From positions 496,001-560,000 of the forward strand of contig NZ_LFIP02000001.1 of NCBI RefSeq assembly GCF_001189235.2: DNA of 64,000 bases. The letters run 5' to 3'. The translations under genes and the position numbers were made by a program. Numbering within the stretch: position 1 is the stretch's first letter; the number at the start of each line of letters is the position of its first letter. Origin of the DNA: Bradyrhizobium embrapense. GTDB lineage: Bacteria; Pseudomonadota; Alphaproteobacteria; Rhizobiales; Xanthobacteraceae. Below, in pieces: positions 25,452 to 34,738 of this stretch. Below the pieces are notes generated by a model, which was not told the DNA's origin, searched no databases, and was given only the letters and a program-made list of their open reading frames with translations.

Positions 25452-26192
25452 ATGACAAAACCCCTCGCCTCCCGTATTGCCCTCGTGACCGGCGCCTCGC
25501 GCGGCATCGGCTATGCGACATCCGTCGCGCTGGCCAAGGCAGGCGCGCATGTGGTGGCGGTCGCGCGCACGCAAGGCGGGCTGGAAGAGCTCGACGACGA
25601 GATCCGAAAAGGTGGCGGCAGCGCCACCCTGGTGCCGCTCTCGCTCACCGATTACGACGGCATCGCCCGGCTCGGGCTCGCGCTGCATGAGCGCCACGGC
25701 AAGCTCGACATCCTGGTCGGGAATGCCGGCACGGCCGGCCCCTCCTCGCCGCTCGGCCATATCGAGCTGAAGCCGTGGAACGACGTGCTCGCGATCAACG
25801 TCACCGCGAACTTCCAGCTGATCCGCTGCATGGACCCGCTGCTGCGGCAATCCGATGCCGGTCGCGCGGTGTTCGTGACATCAGGCGTGGCGCACAAGGC
25901 CAACGCCTATCTCGGCCCCTATGCGGCCTCGAAAGCTGCGCTCGACGCGCTGGTGCGCTCCTGGGCCAACGAGACCGCCAACACGGCGTTGCGTGTCAAT
26001 CTGTTCAGCCCCGGCCCGATCCGCACGCGGATGCGCGCGCAGGTGTTTCCCGGCGAAGACCCGATGACGCTCGATACGCCCGACATGGCCGCCGAATACA
26101 TCGTGCCGATGTGCTCGCCCGAGTGGACCGAAACCGGCAAGCTCTACGACTACAAGGCGCGCACGCTGCGGAGCTTCCAGCCGCCGGCGTAG
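25452..26192 (+). CDS. SDR-family oxidoreductase
   Basis: A 246-residue classical short-chain dehydrogenase. The cofactor motif TGASRGIGYA is at about residues 15-24, NAG at about 92-94, and the catalytic Tyr-x-x-x-Lys is in YAASKAAL. Arg in VAVARTQ after beta-2 suggests NADP. It is common downstream of purF in rhizobia. Substrate is unknown. An in-frame ATG at 25437 would add five residues; I prefer 25452, where the family starts. The next gene is 190 bp away, past a palindromic repeat. Confidence 0.88.
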   Translation: MTKPLASRIALVTGASRGIGYATSVALAKAGAHVVAVARTQGGLEELDDEIRKGGGSATLVPLSLTDYDGIARLGLALHERHGKLDILVGNAGTAGPSSPLGHIELKPWNDVLAINVTANFQLIRCMDPLLRQSDAGRAVFVTSGVAHKANAYLGPYAASKAALDALVRSWANETANTALRVNLFSPGPIRTRMRAQVFPGEDPMTLDTPDMAAEYIVPMCSPEWTETGKLYDYKARTLRSFQPPA

Positions 26193-26209
26193 ATTCGTTT
26201 CGCTCTCCC

Positions 26210-26294
26210 GTAGCCGGATGGAGCGAAGCGCATCCGGGATATCTTTACGCGGAGAAAACCGGCCCCGGATTTCGCTTCGCTCCATCCGGGCTAC
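26210..26294. repeat. Long REP-like palindrome
   Basis: Two arms of about 22 bases face each other: GTAGCCGGATGGAGCGAAGC at the left and its near-perfect reverse complement ending CATCCGGGCTAC at the right, with a centre containing GCATCCGGGATATC. It is intergenic between the SDR and NHL genes. From memory, GGATGGAGCGAAGC repeats are very numerous in Bradyrhizobium genomes. Confidence 0.7.
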
Positions 26295-26383
26295 CCACCT
26301 CCTTGCAATTGACTCCTCCCCCGCCCCACGATTGACTGCCTCCTCAAGCGGGACGACCGCCAAGAAGAATCTCGGGAGGCATC

Positions 26384-27520
26384 ATGACGCCGACGGTCAA
26401 TCGCGCGCGCTCCATTCTGTCCGGATTGTTTCTCTCCGCCGGCATCGCATCATCAGCCCTTCTTGCTCAGCCGACGCCCGCCAGGGCCGGCGACGTCCCG
26501 ACATTCGCGGTCGATGCGTCCTGGCCCAAGCAGCTGCCGAACAACTGGATCATCGGCCAGGTCGGCGGCATCACCGTCGACTGGCAAGGACATATCTGGG
26601 TCGTGCACCGGCCGCGCTCGCTGACCGACGGCGAGAAGGCTTTGAGCCTCACCCCGCCGCGCGCGAAATGCTGCGTGGCGGCGCCGCCGGTGCTGGAATT
26701 CGATGTCGACGGAAATCTGCTGCGCGCCTGGGGCGGCCCTGGCGACGGCTATCAATGGGTCGGCCGCGAGCACGGCATCGAGGTCGACGAGCGCGGCTTC
26801 GTCTGGATCGGGGGCAATGCCGACGACGACAGCGAGATCCTGAAGTTCTCGCTCGACGGCAAGTATCTCGGCCAGATCGGCAAGATCGCAGCCCGCACCA
26901 ACAGCAACGACACCACCCAGCTCGGCCGTCCCGCCGAGATGGCGATCGACAAGGCGGCCAACGAGCTCTACATCGCCGACGGCTATGGCAACCGCCGCGT
27001 CATCGTCTACGACGCCACCACGCTGGCCTACAAGCGGCACTGGGGCGGCTACGGCAAGCTACCCACCGACGACAAGCAGCCGCCCTACGATCCAAGCGCC
27101 GCGGTGCAGGAGCAGTTCGGCAATCCCGTGCATTGCATCAAGATCGCCAATGACGGGCTGGTCTATGTCTGCGACCGCAGCCAGGACCGCATCCAGGTCT
27201 TCCAGAAGAACGGCACCTTCGTCAGGGAATGGTTCTACGAGAAGAACACGCGCGGCGACGGCGCGGTGTTCGATCTCGCGCTGTGGCCCGATCCGAAGCA
27301 GACCTATCTGCTGAATGCCGACGGCGCCAACAACGAGATCCGCGTACTGAAGCGCGACGACGGCAGCGTGGTCGGCACCTTCGGCCATAGCGGCCGCAAT
27401 GCCGGACAATTCGCGCTGCTGCACGTCATGGCGGTCGACCAGAAGGGCAACGTCTACACCGGGGAGGTCGAGGGCAAGCGGATCCAGAAATTCAAGCTGA
27501 CCTCGGATGCGCTCAAGTAA
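26384..27520 (+). CDS. Exported NHL-repeat beta-propeller protein
   Basis: A 378-residue protein with a signal peptide (cleavage likely after ARA at about residue 35). It is built of NHL repeats such as GITVDWQGHIWVVHR, GIEVDERGFVWIGG, EMAIDKAANELYIADGYGNRRV and CIKIANDGLVYVCDRSQDRI, giving a six-bladed propeller like that of peptidyl-hydroxyglycine lyases. The Cys pair KCCVA may form a disulfide. Catalytic residues of the lyase were not established, so it is called by fold only. It may act with the binding protein encoded next, 150 bp downstream. Confidence 0.82.
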   Translation: MTPTVNRARSILSGLFLSAGIASSALLAQPTPARAGDVPTFAVDASWPKQLPNNWIIGQVGGITVDWQGHIWVVHRPRSLTDGEKALSLTPPRAKCCVAAPPVLEFDVDGNLLRAWGGPGDGYQWVGREHGIEVDERGFVWIGGNADDDSEILKFSLDGKYLGQIGKIAARTNSNDTTQLGRPAEMAIDKAANELYIADGYGNRRVIVYDATTLAYKRHWGGYGKLPTDDKQPPYDPSAAVQEQFGNPVHCIKIANDGLVYVCDRSQDRIQVFQKNGTFVREWFYEKNTRGDGAVFDLALWPDPKQTYLLNADGANNEIRVLKRDDGSVVGTFGHSGRNAGQFALLHVMAVDQKGNVYTGEVEGKRIQKFKLTSDALK

Positions 27521-27669
27521 GGATGACGGCAGGATGACGCTTCGACGCAGCTCATCCGGCTTTATGCGGATTGCCGCTCGCCGAAGGAAAGGGTAAGCGG
27601 GAACCCGAACGACCGGCACAAGGCTCCACAAGAGGGCCCGTCCGGAAAAAAACATGGAGGGAATGTCTC

Positions 27670-28896
27670 ATGACGACGACGCTCGCACGGCGCCACGCCG
27701 TGCTTCTCGCTTGCGCTGCACTCGGCCTTGCTACCCCCGCCTTTGCTCAGGACAAGAACGTCAAGATCGGCGTGCTCAACGATATGTCGGGCCTCTATGC
27801 CGACATCGGCGGGCCGAACTCGGTAGCCGCGGCCAACATGGCGGTGGAAGACTCCGGCCTGCGCGCCAAGGGCTGGAAGATCGAGGTGGTCAGCGGCGAC
27901 CACCAGAACAAGCCCGACGTCGGCGTCAACATCGCGCGTAACTGGATCGACAACGAGAAGGTCGACATCATCACAGATACGCCGAACTCCGGCGTCGCGC
28001 TGGCGGTGAGCAACCTTGCCAAGGAGAAGAACTCGATCGTGCTCAACTCGGGCGCGGCGACCGCCGATCTGACCGGCAAGGCCTGCAACGCCAACACGAT
28101 CTCCTACACGTTCGACACCTACATGCTCGCCAACGGCACCGGCAAAGCGCTGACCAAGGCCGGCGGCGACACCTGGTTCTTCCTCACCGCCGACTACGCC
28201 TTCGGCCATGCGCTGGAGCGCGACACCTCGGCGGTCGTCACCGCGAACGGCGGCAAGGTGCTCGGCGGCGTCAAGCACCCGCTCAACACCGCGGACTTCT
28301 CCTCGTTCCTGCTGCAGGCGCAGGCCTCCAAGGCCAAGATCATCGGCCTCGCCAATGCCGGCGGCGACACCACCAATGCGATCAAGCAGGCGTCCGAATT
28401 CGGCATCACCGCCGGCGGACAGAAGCTCGCGGCGCTACTGCTGTTCGTCAACGACGTGCACGCGCTGGGGCTGAAGATCGCGCAGGGCCTCACCTTCACC
28501 GAGAGTTTCTACTGGGACACGAACGACCAGACCCGCGCCTGGTCGAAGCGCTTCCAGAAGGTCTCGCCCAAGGGCTCGATGCCGTCGATGACGGTGGCCG
28601 GCGTCTATGCCGGCGTGCTGCATTACCTGAAGGCGCTCGATGCGATGGGCGGCAATCCGCATGACGGCGCCAAGGTCGTCGCCAAGATGAAGGAGATCCC
28701 GACCGACGACCCGCTGTTCGGCAAAGGTCCGCTGCGGATCGATGGCCGCCGCATCATCCCGGCCTATCTGTTCGAGGTGAAGAAGCCGGAAGAGTCCAAA
28801 TATCCCTGGGACTACTACAAGCTGATCGCGACCATCTCGCCGGAAGACGCCGCCAAGCCGCTCGAAGCCAGCGACTGTCCGCTGGTGAAGAAGTAA
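27670..28896 (+). CDS. Orphan branched-chain amino acid-type substrate-binding protein
   Basis: Periplasmic binding protein of the LivJ/LivK fold (type I). Signal peptide of about 22 residues ends TPAFA; the mature part starts QDKNVKIGVLNDMSGLYAD. About 408 residues. GGAGGG lies upstream of the ATG at 27670. No transporter genes sit beside it, yet it is a close paralogue of the binding protein at 44435-45655 in the liv operon: both share HPLNTADFSSFLLQAQASKA and other long identities. It probably feeds that or another transporter with a related ligand, which is not determined. Confidence 0.9.
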   Translation: MTTTLARRHAVLLACAALGLATPAFAQDKNVKIGVLNDMSGLYADIGGPNSVAAANMAVEDSGLRAKGWKIEVVSGDHQNKPDVGVNIARNWIDNEKVDIITDTPNSGVALAVSNLAKEKNSIVLNSGAATADLTGKACNANTISYTFDTYMLANGTGKALTKAGGDTWFFLTADYAFGHALERDTSAVVTANGGKVLGGVKHPLNTADFSSFLLQAQASKAKIIGLANAGGDTTNAIKQASEFGITAGGQKLAALLLFVNDVHALGLKIAQGLTFTESFYWDTNDQTRAWSKRFQKVSPKGSMPSMTVAGVYAGVLHYLKALDAMGGNPHDGAKVVAKMKEIPTDDPLFGKGPLRIDGRRIIPAYLFEVKKPEESKYPWDYYKLIATISPEDAAKPLEASDCPLVKK

Positions 28897-28915
28897 GCGA
28901 GCTGCGACCACCGGA

Positions 28916-28994
28916 GCGGGTTAGGCGAAGTCGTAACCCGCCGCGTTCTCATCGCGGAGACAATGGCGGGTTACGCTGCGCTAGACTAACCCGC
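28916..28994. repeat. Tandem GCGGGTTA/TAACCCGC hairpins
   Basis: Two hairpins with the same 8 bp stem: GCGGGTTA 28916-28923 with TAACCCGC 28934-28941, and again 28966-28973 with 28987-28994. They lie between convergent genes and could end transcription from both sides. Confidence 0.65.
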
Positions 28995-28995
28995 C

Positions 28996-30246
28996 CTACG
29001 CTCTCTTCGCCGTCGCACGCCACGCGATGGCGAGCGCGAGCAGCAAGAGCGCGCCGGCCAGGTAGAACGGCGCGCCGGGCATCTTGATCGGCACGTTGTC
29101 GCCGATGAAATACGCGAACGTCAGCGTGAACAGGAACGGGCCGATCAATTCCGACATGCTCTGCACGCTCGATGTCGCGCCCTGCAACTGGCCCTGCTGG
29201 TCGGCGGCGACGAGTTGCGTCGTCAGCGCCTGCGTCGCGGCGCCCGAGATACCCCACAGCGCCATCACGGGAATGCCGATCCAGAACAGCTGGCCGGTCG
29301 GCGCTGCACCGAAGATCACGAAGCCCAGGGCGCCGCAGACGAGGCCGAGGAACAGCGCGTTGCGCTCGCCGAGCAGCTTGACGATCGGGCCGATCGCCGC
29401 GCCCTGCACGATCATGCCGCAGAGGCCGACCAGCGCCAGCGTCGCGCCGACCGTGCCGGTGTCCCAGCCGTAGCGGTAGGTGGCGTAGAGCACGAACACC
29501 GACGGCAGCACGACATGCGCGAGCTGGCCGAAGAACGTCGCCAGCGACAGGCCGGCCAGCGTCCGGCTGGAAAGCAGGAAACGCAGCGCGCCGATCGGAT
29601 TGGCGCTCTTCCATTTGAACGGCGCGCGCCGCTCCGGCGGCAGCGATTCCGGCAGGATGAACAGGCCATAGAGGCCGTTGGCGAAGCTCAGGCCCGCCGC
29701 GGCCCAGAACGGCAACCGCGGATCGATCTCGCCCAGCAGGCCGCCCAGCGCCGGTCCCAGGATGAAGCCGGCGCCGAAGGCAACCCCGATCTTGCCGAAC
29801 ATCGCGGCGCGCTGCTCCGGCGCGGTGACGTCGGCGATATAGGCGAACACCGTCGAGATGCTCGACGAGGTGATGCCCGAGATCGCCCGCCCGAAGAACA
29901 GCCAGATCAGGTTCGGCGCCAGCGCCATCAGCACATAATCGGCGGCAAGGCCGAAATTCGACAGCAGGACCACCGGCCGGCGGCCGAAGCGATCGGACAG
30001 CGCGCCCAGGATCGGCGAGCAGACGAACTGCATCAAGGCCCAGATCGAGCCGAACACGCCGAAGATGCGCGCCGCGCTCGCGGTGTCGTTGTCGACGAAG
30101 CCCTCGATCAGCTTGGGCAGGATCGGAATGATGATCCCGAGCGCGAGCATGTCGAGCAGCAAGGTGATGAAGATGAAGATCACCGCACCGCTGCGCGGTT
30201 GCGGAAGTCCCGTCGCGGTATTCTCGTTTTGACGCGTTTTCTTCAC
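28996..30246 (-). CDS. MFS drug-efflux-type transporter (TetA-like)
   Basis: A 12-helix major facilitator of the TCR/Tet type, about 400 residues. Motif A is GALSDRFGRRPVVL after helix 2, and motif C is GFILGPALGGLLGE in helix 5. The first helix is VIFIFITLLLDMLALGIIIP. The frame opens with a GTG at 30246 that lies inside dispersed repeat copy C and has no convincing ribosome site. The only other near start is the GTG of residue 22 (30183), just before helix 1. So the true N-terminus is uncertain. It follows der by 40 bp; a substrate cannot be named. Confidence 0.85.
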   Translation of the reverse strand: MKKTRQNENTATGLPQPRSGAVIFIFITLLLDMLALGIIIPILPKLIEGFVDNDTASAARIFGVFGSIWALMQFVCSPILGALSDRFGRRPVVLLSNFGLAADYVLMALAPNLIWLFFGRAISGITSSSISTVFAYIADVTAPEQRAAMFGKIGVAFGAGFILGPALGGLLGEIDPRLPFWAAAGLSFANGLYGLFILPESLPPERRAPFKWKSANPIGALRFLLSSRTLAGLSLATFFGQLAHVVLPSVFVLYATYRYGWDTGTVGATLALVGLCGMIVQGAAIGPIVKLLGERNALFLGLVCGALGFVIFGAAPTGQLFWIGIPVMALWGISGAATQALTTQLVAADQQGQLQGATSSVQSMSELIGPFLFTLTFAYFIGDNVPIKMPGAPFYLAGALLLLALAIAWRATAKRA

Positions 30247-30278
30247 GCGAACCGGTACCCACTTCGCTCGAAAACGCT
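30227..30278. repeat. Dispersed palindromic repeat, copy C
   Basis: Third copy of the element at 3162-3213 and 11670-11721. Here it overlaps the apparent 5' end of the MFS gene, lying between der and that gene. Confidence 0.8.
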
Positions 30279-30286
30279 ATGCCCGC

Positions 30287-31669
30287 TCACGACGGCCGCT
30301 TGCGCTTGTGGGCGAACGGATTGGCCTTCTCGCGCAGCGTGATCCGGATCGGCGTGCCCGGCAGATCGAAGGTCTCGCGCAGCGAGTTGGTGAGGTAGCG
30401 CAGGTAGGATCTCGGGATCGCGTCGGCGCGCGAGCAGAACAGCACGAAGCTCGGCGGGCGCGCCTTCACCTGCGTGATGTAGTTCAGCTTCAGCCTGCGG
30501 CCCGAGACGGCCGGCGGCGGGCTCGCCTGGATCGCCTGCTCGAACCAGCGATTGAGCGCGGCAGTCGGCAAGCGCCGATTCCAGACTGCATAGGCCTGCT
30601 GGATCGCGATCATCAGGCGGTCGATGCCCTCGCCCATCAGGCCGGAGACGGCGACGATCGGCGCGCCCTTGACCTGGGGCAGCCAGTGGTCGGCATCGGT
30701 GCGCAATTGCGAGATCTGGTTGGGCTTGCGCTCGACGAGGTCCCATTTGTTGACCGCGAGCACGATGGCGCGGCCTTCGCGCTCGACCAGGTCGGCGATG
30801 CGCAGATCCTGCTCCTCGAATTTGTTCTGCGCGTCCATCATCATCACGACGACTTCGGCAAAACGCACCGCGCGCAAGGCGTCGGCGACCGAGAGCTTCT
30901 CCAGCTTCTCCTCGATCCGCGAACGGCGGCGCAGGCCGGCGGTGTCGAACACGCGGAACTGGCGGCCCTGCCAGGTGATCTCGACCGCGATGGAATCGCG
31001 CGTGGTGCCGGCCTCGGGGCTGGTCAGCAGCCGCTCCTCGCCGAGCAGGTGGTTGATCAGCGTCGACTTGCCGGCGTTGGGCCGGCCGACGATGGCGACG
31101 CGGATCGGGCGCTGCGCGGCCTCCTCCTCCGAAATGTCCTCGTCGTCCTCGGCCTCGTCGTCTTCCTCCGAGGTCGCCGGCACCAGCGCGCTCAGCGCCT
31201 CGTGGAGATCGCCCATGCCCTCGCCGTGCTCGGCGGAGATCTGCACGGGGTCGCCGAGGCCGAGCGCGTAGGATTCCATCGCCCCTAACTCGCCATGCTT
31301 GCCCTCGGCCTTGTTGGCGACCAGCACCACCGGCTTGTTGGCCTTGCGGGCGAAGTCGGCGAAGGCGCGATCGGTCGGCGTCAGGCCGACACGGGCGTCG
31401 ATCACGAACATCAAGGCGTCGGCGAGCTCGATCGCGGTTTCGGTCTGCTCCTGCATCCGCGCCGTCAACGAGCCCTTGGCGCCCTCGTCGAGGCCTGCGG
31501 TGTCGATGATGGTGAAGTCGAGATCGTAGAGCTTGGCCTGGCCCTCGCGGCGGTCACGCGTCACGCCGGGCTCGTCATCCACCAGCGCGAGCTTCTGGCC
31601 GACCAGCCGGTTGAACAGCGTCGACTTTCCGACATTGGGCCGGCCGATAATGGCAATCGTGAAAGACAT
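30287..31669 (-). CDS. der: Ribosome biogenesis GTPase Der
   Basis: Essential tandem GTPase for 50S subunit maturation. 460 residues with two G domains: the first has GRPNVGKST near residue 8 and NKAEG, the second has GRPNAGKST at about 190 and NKWDL. A highly acidic linker ([16 protein letters not shown]) joins them, and a KH-like domain ends in a basic tail. It is read after yfgM-like and lipoprotein genes, comparable with yfgM-bamB-der in E. coli. Confidence 0.96.
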   Translation of the reverse strand: MSFTIAIIGRPNVGKSTLFNRLVGQKLALVDDEPGVTRDRREGQAKLYDLDFTIIDTAGLDEGAKGSLTARMQEQTETAIELADALMFVIDARVGLTPTDRAFADFARKANKPVVLVANKAEGKHGELGAMESYALGLGDPVQISAEHGEGMGDLHEALSALVPATSEEDDEAEDDEDISEEEAAQRPIRVAIVGRPNAGKSTLINHLLGEERLLTSPEAGTTRDSIAVEITWQGRQFRVFDTAGLRRRSRIEEKLEKLSVADALRAVRFAEVVVMMMDAQNKFEEQDLRIADLVEREGRAIVLAVNKWDLVERKPNQISQLRTDADHWLPQVKGAPIVAVSGLMGEGIDRLMIAIQQAYAVWNRRLPTAALNRWFEQAIQASPPPAVSGRRLKLNYITQVKARPPSFVLFCSRADAIPRSYLRYLTNSLRETFDLPGTPIRITLREKANPFAHKRKRPS

Positions 31670-31721
31670 GGATCATCCAGGCGCCGCGACGCGGCGCGCG
31701 TCAATGCATTGAAGCAGGAGC

Positions 31722-32282
31722 CTAGCGGCTAAATCCGCCGCTCGGTAGCGGCGCGGGGAACGCGCCGCCGGATTGTTGCGTGGTCTGGGTCTGCTGCTGC
31801 GCCGGCGCCGCAGGCTGCGCCTGCTGGTCGTCGGCGGGCGGCGCGGTGGTGCGGCGGCGGACGATCTTCTTCGGCTTCGGCTCGGGCGGCAGCGCGGCGG
31901 GTGCGCCCTCTTCCGGCGCCGCGGCGTCGGGAGCGGCGGCCTGATCCGCAGCCGGCGCGGCGCGTTTGGTGTGCTTCTTGGCGCCCTTCGGGGGCTCCGG
32001 CGGCGGCGCCGGCTGGGCAGCGGCCGCAGCCGCGGCGTTCTGCTGGTCGAGCTGCTCCTGCTGCGAGCCCTTGTACAATTCCTTCGGCACGCCCTGCTCG
32101 AGGCCGGGTACGCCTTCCGGGAACACCGGCTTGCGGTCGCCCTGCAGCTTCTTCTTGGTGTCGAGGAAATCCAGCAGGTCGCTCGGGTCGAAATTGGCCA
32201 TGCCGCCACCGCCGCAGCCGGCCAGCGCGCTGCAAAGCGCTGTCAGAACTGCGGCTGCGATCAGGCGTTGCGAGCGGCGCAT
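31722..32282 (-). CDS. Small Pro/Ala/Gln-rich lipoprotein
   Basis: A 186-residue predicted lipoprotein: signal sequence with lipobox LAGC at about residues 19-22, then GGGGMANFDPSDLLDFLDTKKK and a long low-complexity Pro/Ala/Gln region. It occupies the slot between the YfgM-like gene and der where many proteobacteria have the beta-propeller lipoprotein BamB, but shows no propeller repeats. Start 32282 is chosen for the signal peptide; the longer frame to 32438 overlaps the upstream gene and is arginine-rich. Probably anchored in the outer membrane. Function unknown. Confidence 0.75.
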   Translation of the reverse strand: MRRSQRLIAAAVLTALCSALAGCGGGGMANFDPSDLLDFLDTKKKLQGDRKPVFPEGVPGLEQGVPKELYKGSQQEQLDQQNAAAAAAAQPAPPPEPPKGAKKHTKRAAPAADQAAAPDAAAPEEGAPAALPPEPKPKKIVRRRTTAPPADDQQAQPAAPAQQQTQTTQQSGGAFPAPLPSGGFSR

Positions 32283-32319
32283 GGTCGATCTCTCACTCAA
32301 ACTCGGGTTTCGCGCCAAA

Positions 32320-32976
32320 TCAGCTTTTCGCGACCGGCGGCAACAGTGCCTGGAGCGCTTCGGCGCGCGAACGCAGGCTCGGCGGCGTCTCGCCGTCATT
32401 GGCAATCTGGTCGAGCCACTGCCGCGCGGCGGTGGCATCGTTGGCGCGCCAGGCCGACAGCGCCAGCAGCTCGCGCGCGGAGTGGCGGAACGTCGAATCC
32501 TTGGACGTCGCCATCGCCTCGAGCCGTTGCACCATGTTCGGATAGGTCGTGGTGTCCATCACCATCTGCGCGGCGCGGATCCGCGCCAGATCCTGATCGG
32601 GGCCGCCGACGCTGCGGTCGGCCGCGATCTCGTCATAGAGTTTCGCAGCGGCCGGCTGATCGCGGGTTGCGACCTCGGCGGCCATGCGCAGCCGCGCCAG
32701 GTTGCGGTAACCGGACGGCGCCTTGGTGATCAGGTCGGCGAACGCAGCCTCGGCCTCGGCGTGCTTGTTCTGGTCCGACAGTTCGACGGCGCGGTCGAAC
32801 GCCGCACCGGCCACGGCGGCCTTCTGGGCCTCGAGATATTGGTAGCCACGCCAGCCACCGACGCCGGCGACCACCAGGATCGCCAGCGCGATGATGAAAA
32901 GCGAGTACTTGTCCCACAGCTGCTTGAGCTGATCGCGACGGACTTCCTCGTCGACTTCGTCAAATAATTCAGACAC
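32320..32976 (-). CDS. YfgM-like tetratricopeptide membrane protein
   Basis: A 218-residue protein with one transmembrane helix (about residues 26-44, SLFIIALAILVVAGVGGW) and a periplasmic helical region of the YfgM/TPR_21 type, containing AEAEAAFADLITKAPSGYRNLARL. E. coli YfgM is an ancillary factor at the Sec translocon, near periplasmic chaperones. It is first in the YfgM-lipoprotein-der series with spacings of about 40-50 bp, so an operon is likely. Confidence 0.85.
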   Translation of the reverse strand: MSELFDEVDEEVRRDQLKQLWDKYSLFIIALAILVVAGVGGWRGYQYLEAQKAAVAGAAFDRAVELSDQNKHAEAEAAFADLITKAPSGYRNLARLRMAAEVATRDQPAAAKLYDEIAADRSVGGPDQDLARIRAAQMVMDTTTYPNMVQRLEAMATSKDSTFRHSARELLALSAWRANDATAARQWLDQIANDGETPPSLRSRAEALQALLPPVAKS

Positions 32977-33132
32977 TTAAAGCTATCCCATCCCCTCGGG
33001 ACCGCGAATCTCGGCGGAGCGCAGCCCCTACCTGATCCCCACATCGCGGCGGCGTTACCCTAACGGTGTGGCGGAGGCAAGGCAAAGCGAGGCGGATCAA
33101 AGCGTTAACCGGGGAGTTTGTCCTACGCCGCG

Positions 33133-34728
33133 CTACACCCCTGCCGAGATGCTCTCCCTGAGCTGGCGCTTGATCACCTTGCCGTTGGCGTTGCGCGGCA
33201 GTGGCTCTGACGTCAGCGCCATCGTCTCCGGCACCTTGTAGTCGGAGAGACGCTCGGCGCACCAGGCGCGCAGGCTCTCGGGACTCACCTCCGTGCGGGT
33301 CACGATCACGGCGTGGACGCGCTCGCCGAGCACCGGGCACGGTTTTGCGATGATCGCGCTCTCGATCACGGCCGGGTGGCCGGCCAGTACGGACTCGACC
33401 TCGGCGGAATAGATCTTCAGACCGCCGCGGTTGATCATGTCCTTCTGACGGTCGAACACGCGGACGAAATTGTCGGCATCGACCGAGCCGAGATCGCCGG
33501 AATGCCAGAACCCTGCGGTGAAGCTTTCCGCGGTCGCGTTGGGATTATTCCAGTAGCCCTTGATGACGGAGGCGCTGCGGATCCAGAGCTCGCCGATCTC
33601 GCCGCGCGGCACCTCGCGGCCGTCGGCGCCCATCACGACGATCTCGGCACCGGGACACGGCAGGCCGACGCTGTCGATATGGGCGGCGGTCAATTCGCCC
33701 GGCATCAAGGTCGAGGGCGACGTGGTCTCGGTCGCGCCGTAGCAGTTCGCGAGCTTGAGCCCGGGAATCTTGGCGTCGAGCTTTTCGATGGTCGCAACCG
33801 GCATCGGCGCGCCGCCGAAGCCGCCGATCCGCCAGCTCGACAGATCGGTGCTGTCGAAATCCGGCTGCATCAGGCAGAGATTGTACATCGCCGGCACCAT
33901 CACGGTGTAGGTGACGCGCTCGCGCGCCGCGACCTTCAGATATTCCGAGGCCTTGAACTCCGGCATGATGATCAGCGCGCCGGCGCAGCGCGCCATGGTG
34001 GTGACGTTGGCGACCGCGCCGGTGACATGGGCGAGCGGCACCGCGGCGATCGAGCGATCGGCCTTGGTCAGTTTCAGGCACGATGCAAACACCATCGAGG
34101 AGTGAATGATGTTGCAATGGGCGAGCATCGCACCCTTCGGCCGCCCCGTGGTGCCCGAGGTGTAGAGGATCATCGCGGTGTCCTCTTCCCTCACCTCCGC
34201 CGGCGCTGGCGGTGGAGCATGGTCGCGCAAGGCAGCGAATTGCGACGCACCGTCGTCGCTGACCGAGACGCGATGCAAAAGGCCGGGAATGTCGGCAGCG
34301 TCGGGGACGCGGTCGGCCAGCGTCGCCTCATGGACCAGACACTTCGCGCCGCAATCGTTCAGCACATAGGCGATCTCGGGTTTCTGCTGGCGCGTCGAGA
34401 GCAGCACTGTCACCAGCCCGGCATGGGCAGCCGCGAACATCGTCAGCACGAACTCGATGCGGTTGCCGAGCAGGATCGCGACGCGGTCGCCGGGCACAAG
34501 GCCGAGCCTGGCAAAGCCGGCTGCGACCTTCGCGGATTGCTCGGCGACCTCGCGCCAGTTCAAGCGCTGATCGCCGCAGACCAGCGCCTCGCCGTCGCCG
34601 TTCTGCGCGACGGCATCCGCGATCATCGCCCACAGGCTGGCCGGCCGCTCGACAAACGCCGGCACGACGCGGTCGCCGAAGCGCGGCTCGAGCCGCATCG
34701 GCGGCAATGCGTGTTGCGACCAGTCCAT
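33133..34728 (-). CDS. Acyl-CoA synthetase (AMP-forming)
   Basis: ANL-superfamily adenylate-forming ligase, 531 residues. The phosphate-binding motif ILYTSGTTGRPKGAML is at about 189-204, the YGATE(T) motif follows, then the GDLGSVD segment and the C-terminal catalytic Lys region PLPRNANGKVIKR. It is of the fatty-acid or aromatic acyl ligase type; substrate is not determinable. It stands 10 bp after panB on the same strand, but there is no obvious pathway link to pantothenate beyond both using or making CoA. Confidence 0.9.
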   Translation of the reverse strand: MDWSQHALPPMRLEPRFGDRVVPAFVERPASLWAMIADAVAQNGDGEALVCGDQRLNWREVAEQSAKVAAGFARLGLVPGDRVAILLGNRIEFVLTMFAAAHAGLVTVLLSTRQQKPEIAYVLNDCGAKCLVHEATLADRVPDAADIPGLLHRVSVSDDGASQFAALRDHAPPPAPAEVREEDTAMILYTSGTTGRPKGAMLAHCNIIHSSMVFASCLKLTKADRSIAAVPLAHVTGAVANVTTMARCAGALIIMPEFKASEYLKVAARERVTYTVMVPAMYNLCLMQPDFDSTDLSSWRIGGFGGAPMPVATIEKLDAKIPGLKLANCYGATETTSPSTLMPGELTAAHIDSVGLPCPGAEIVVMGADGREVPRGEIGELWIRSASVIKGYWNNPNATAESFTAGFWHSGDLGSVDADNFVRVFDRQKDMINRGGLKIYSAEVESVLAGHPAVIESAIIAKPCPVLGERVHAVIVTRTEVSPESLRAWCAERLSDYKVPETMALTSEPLPRNANGKVIKRQLRESISAGV

Positions 34729-34738
34729 ATCAGCCTCG

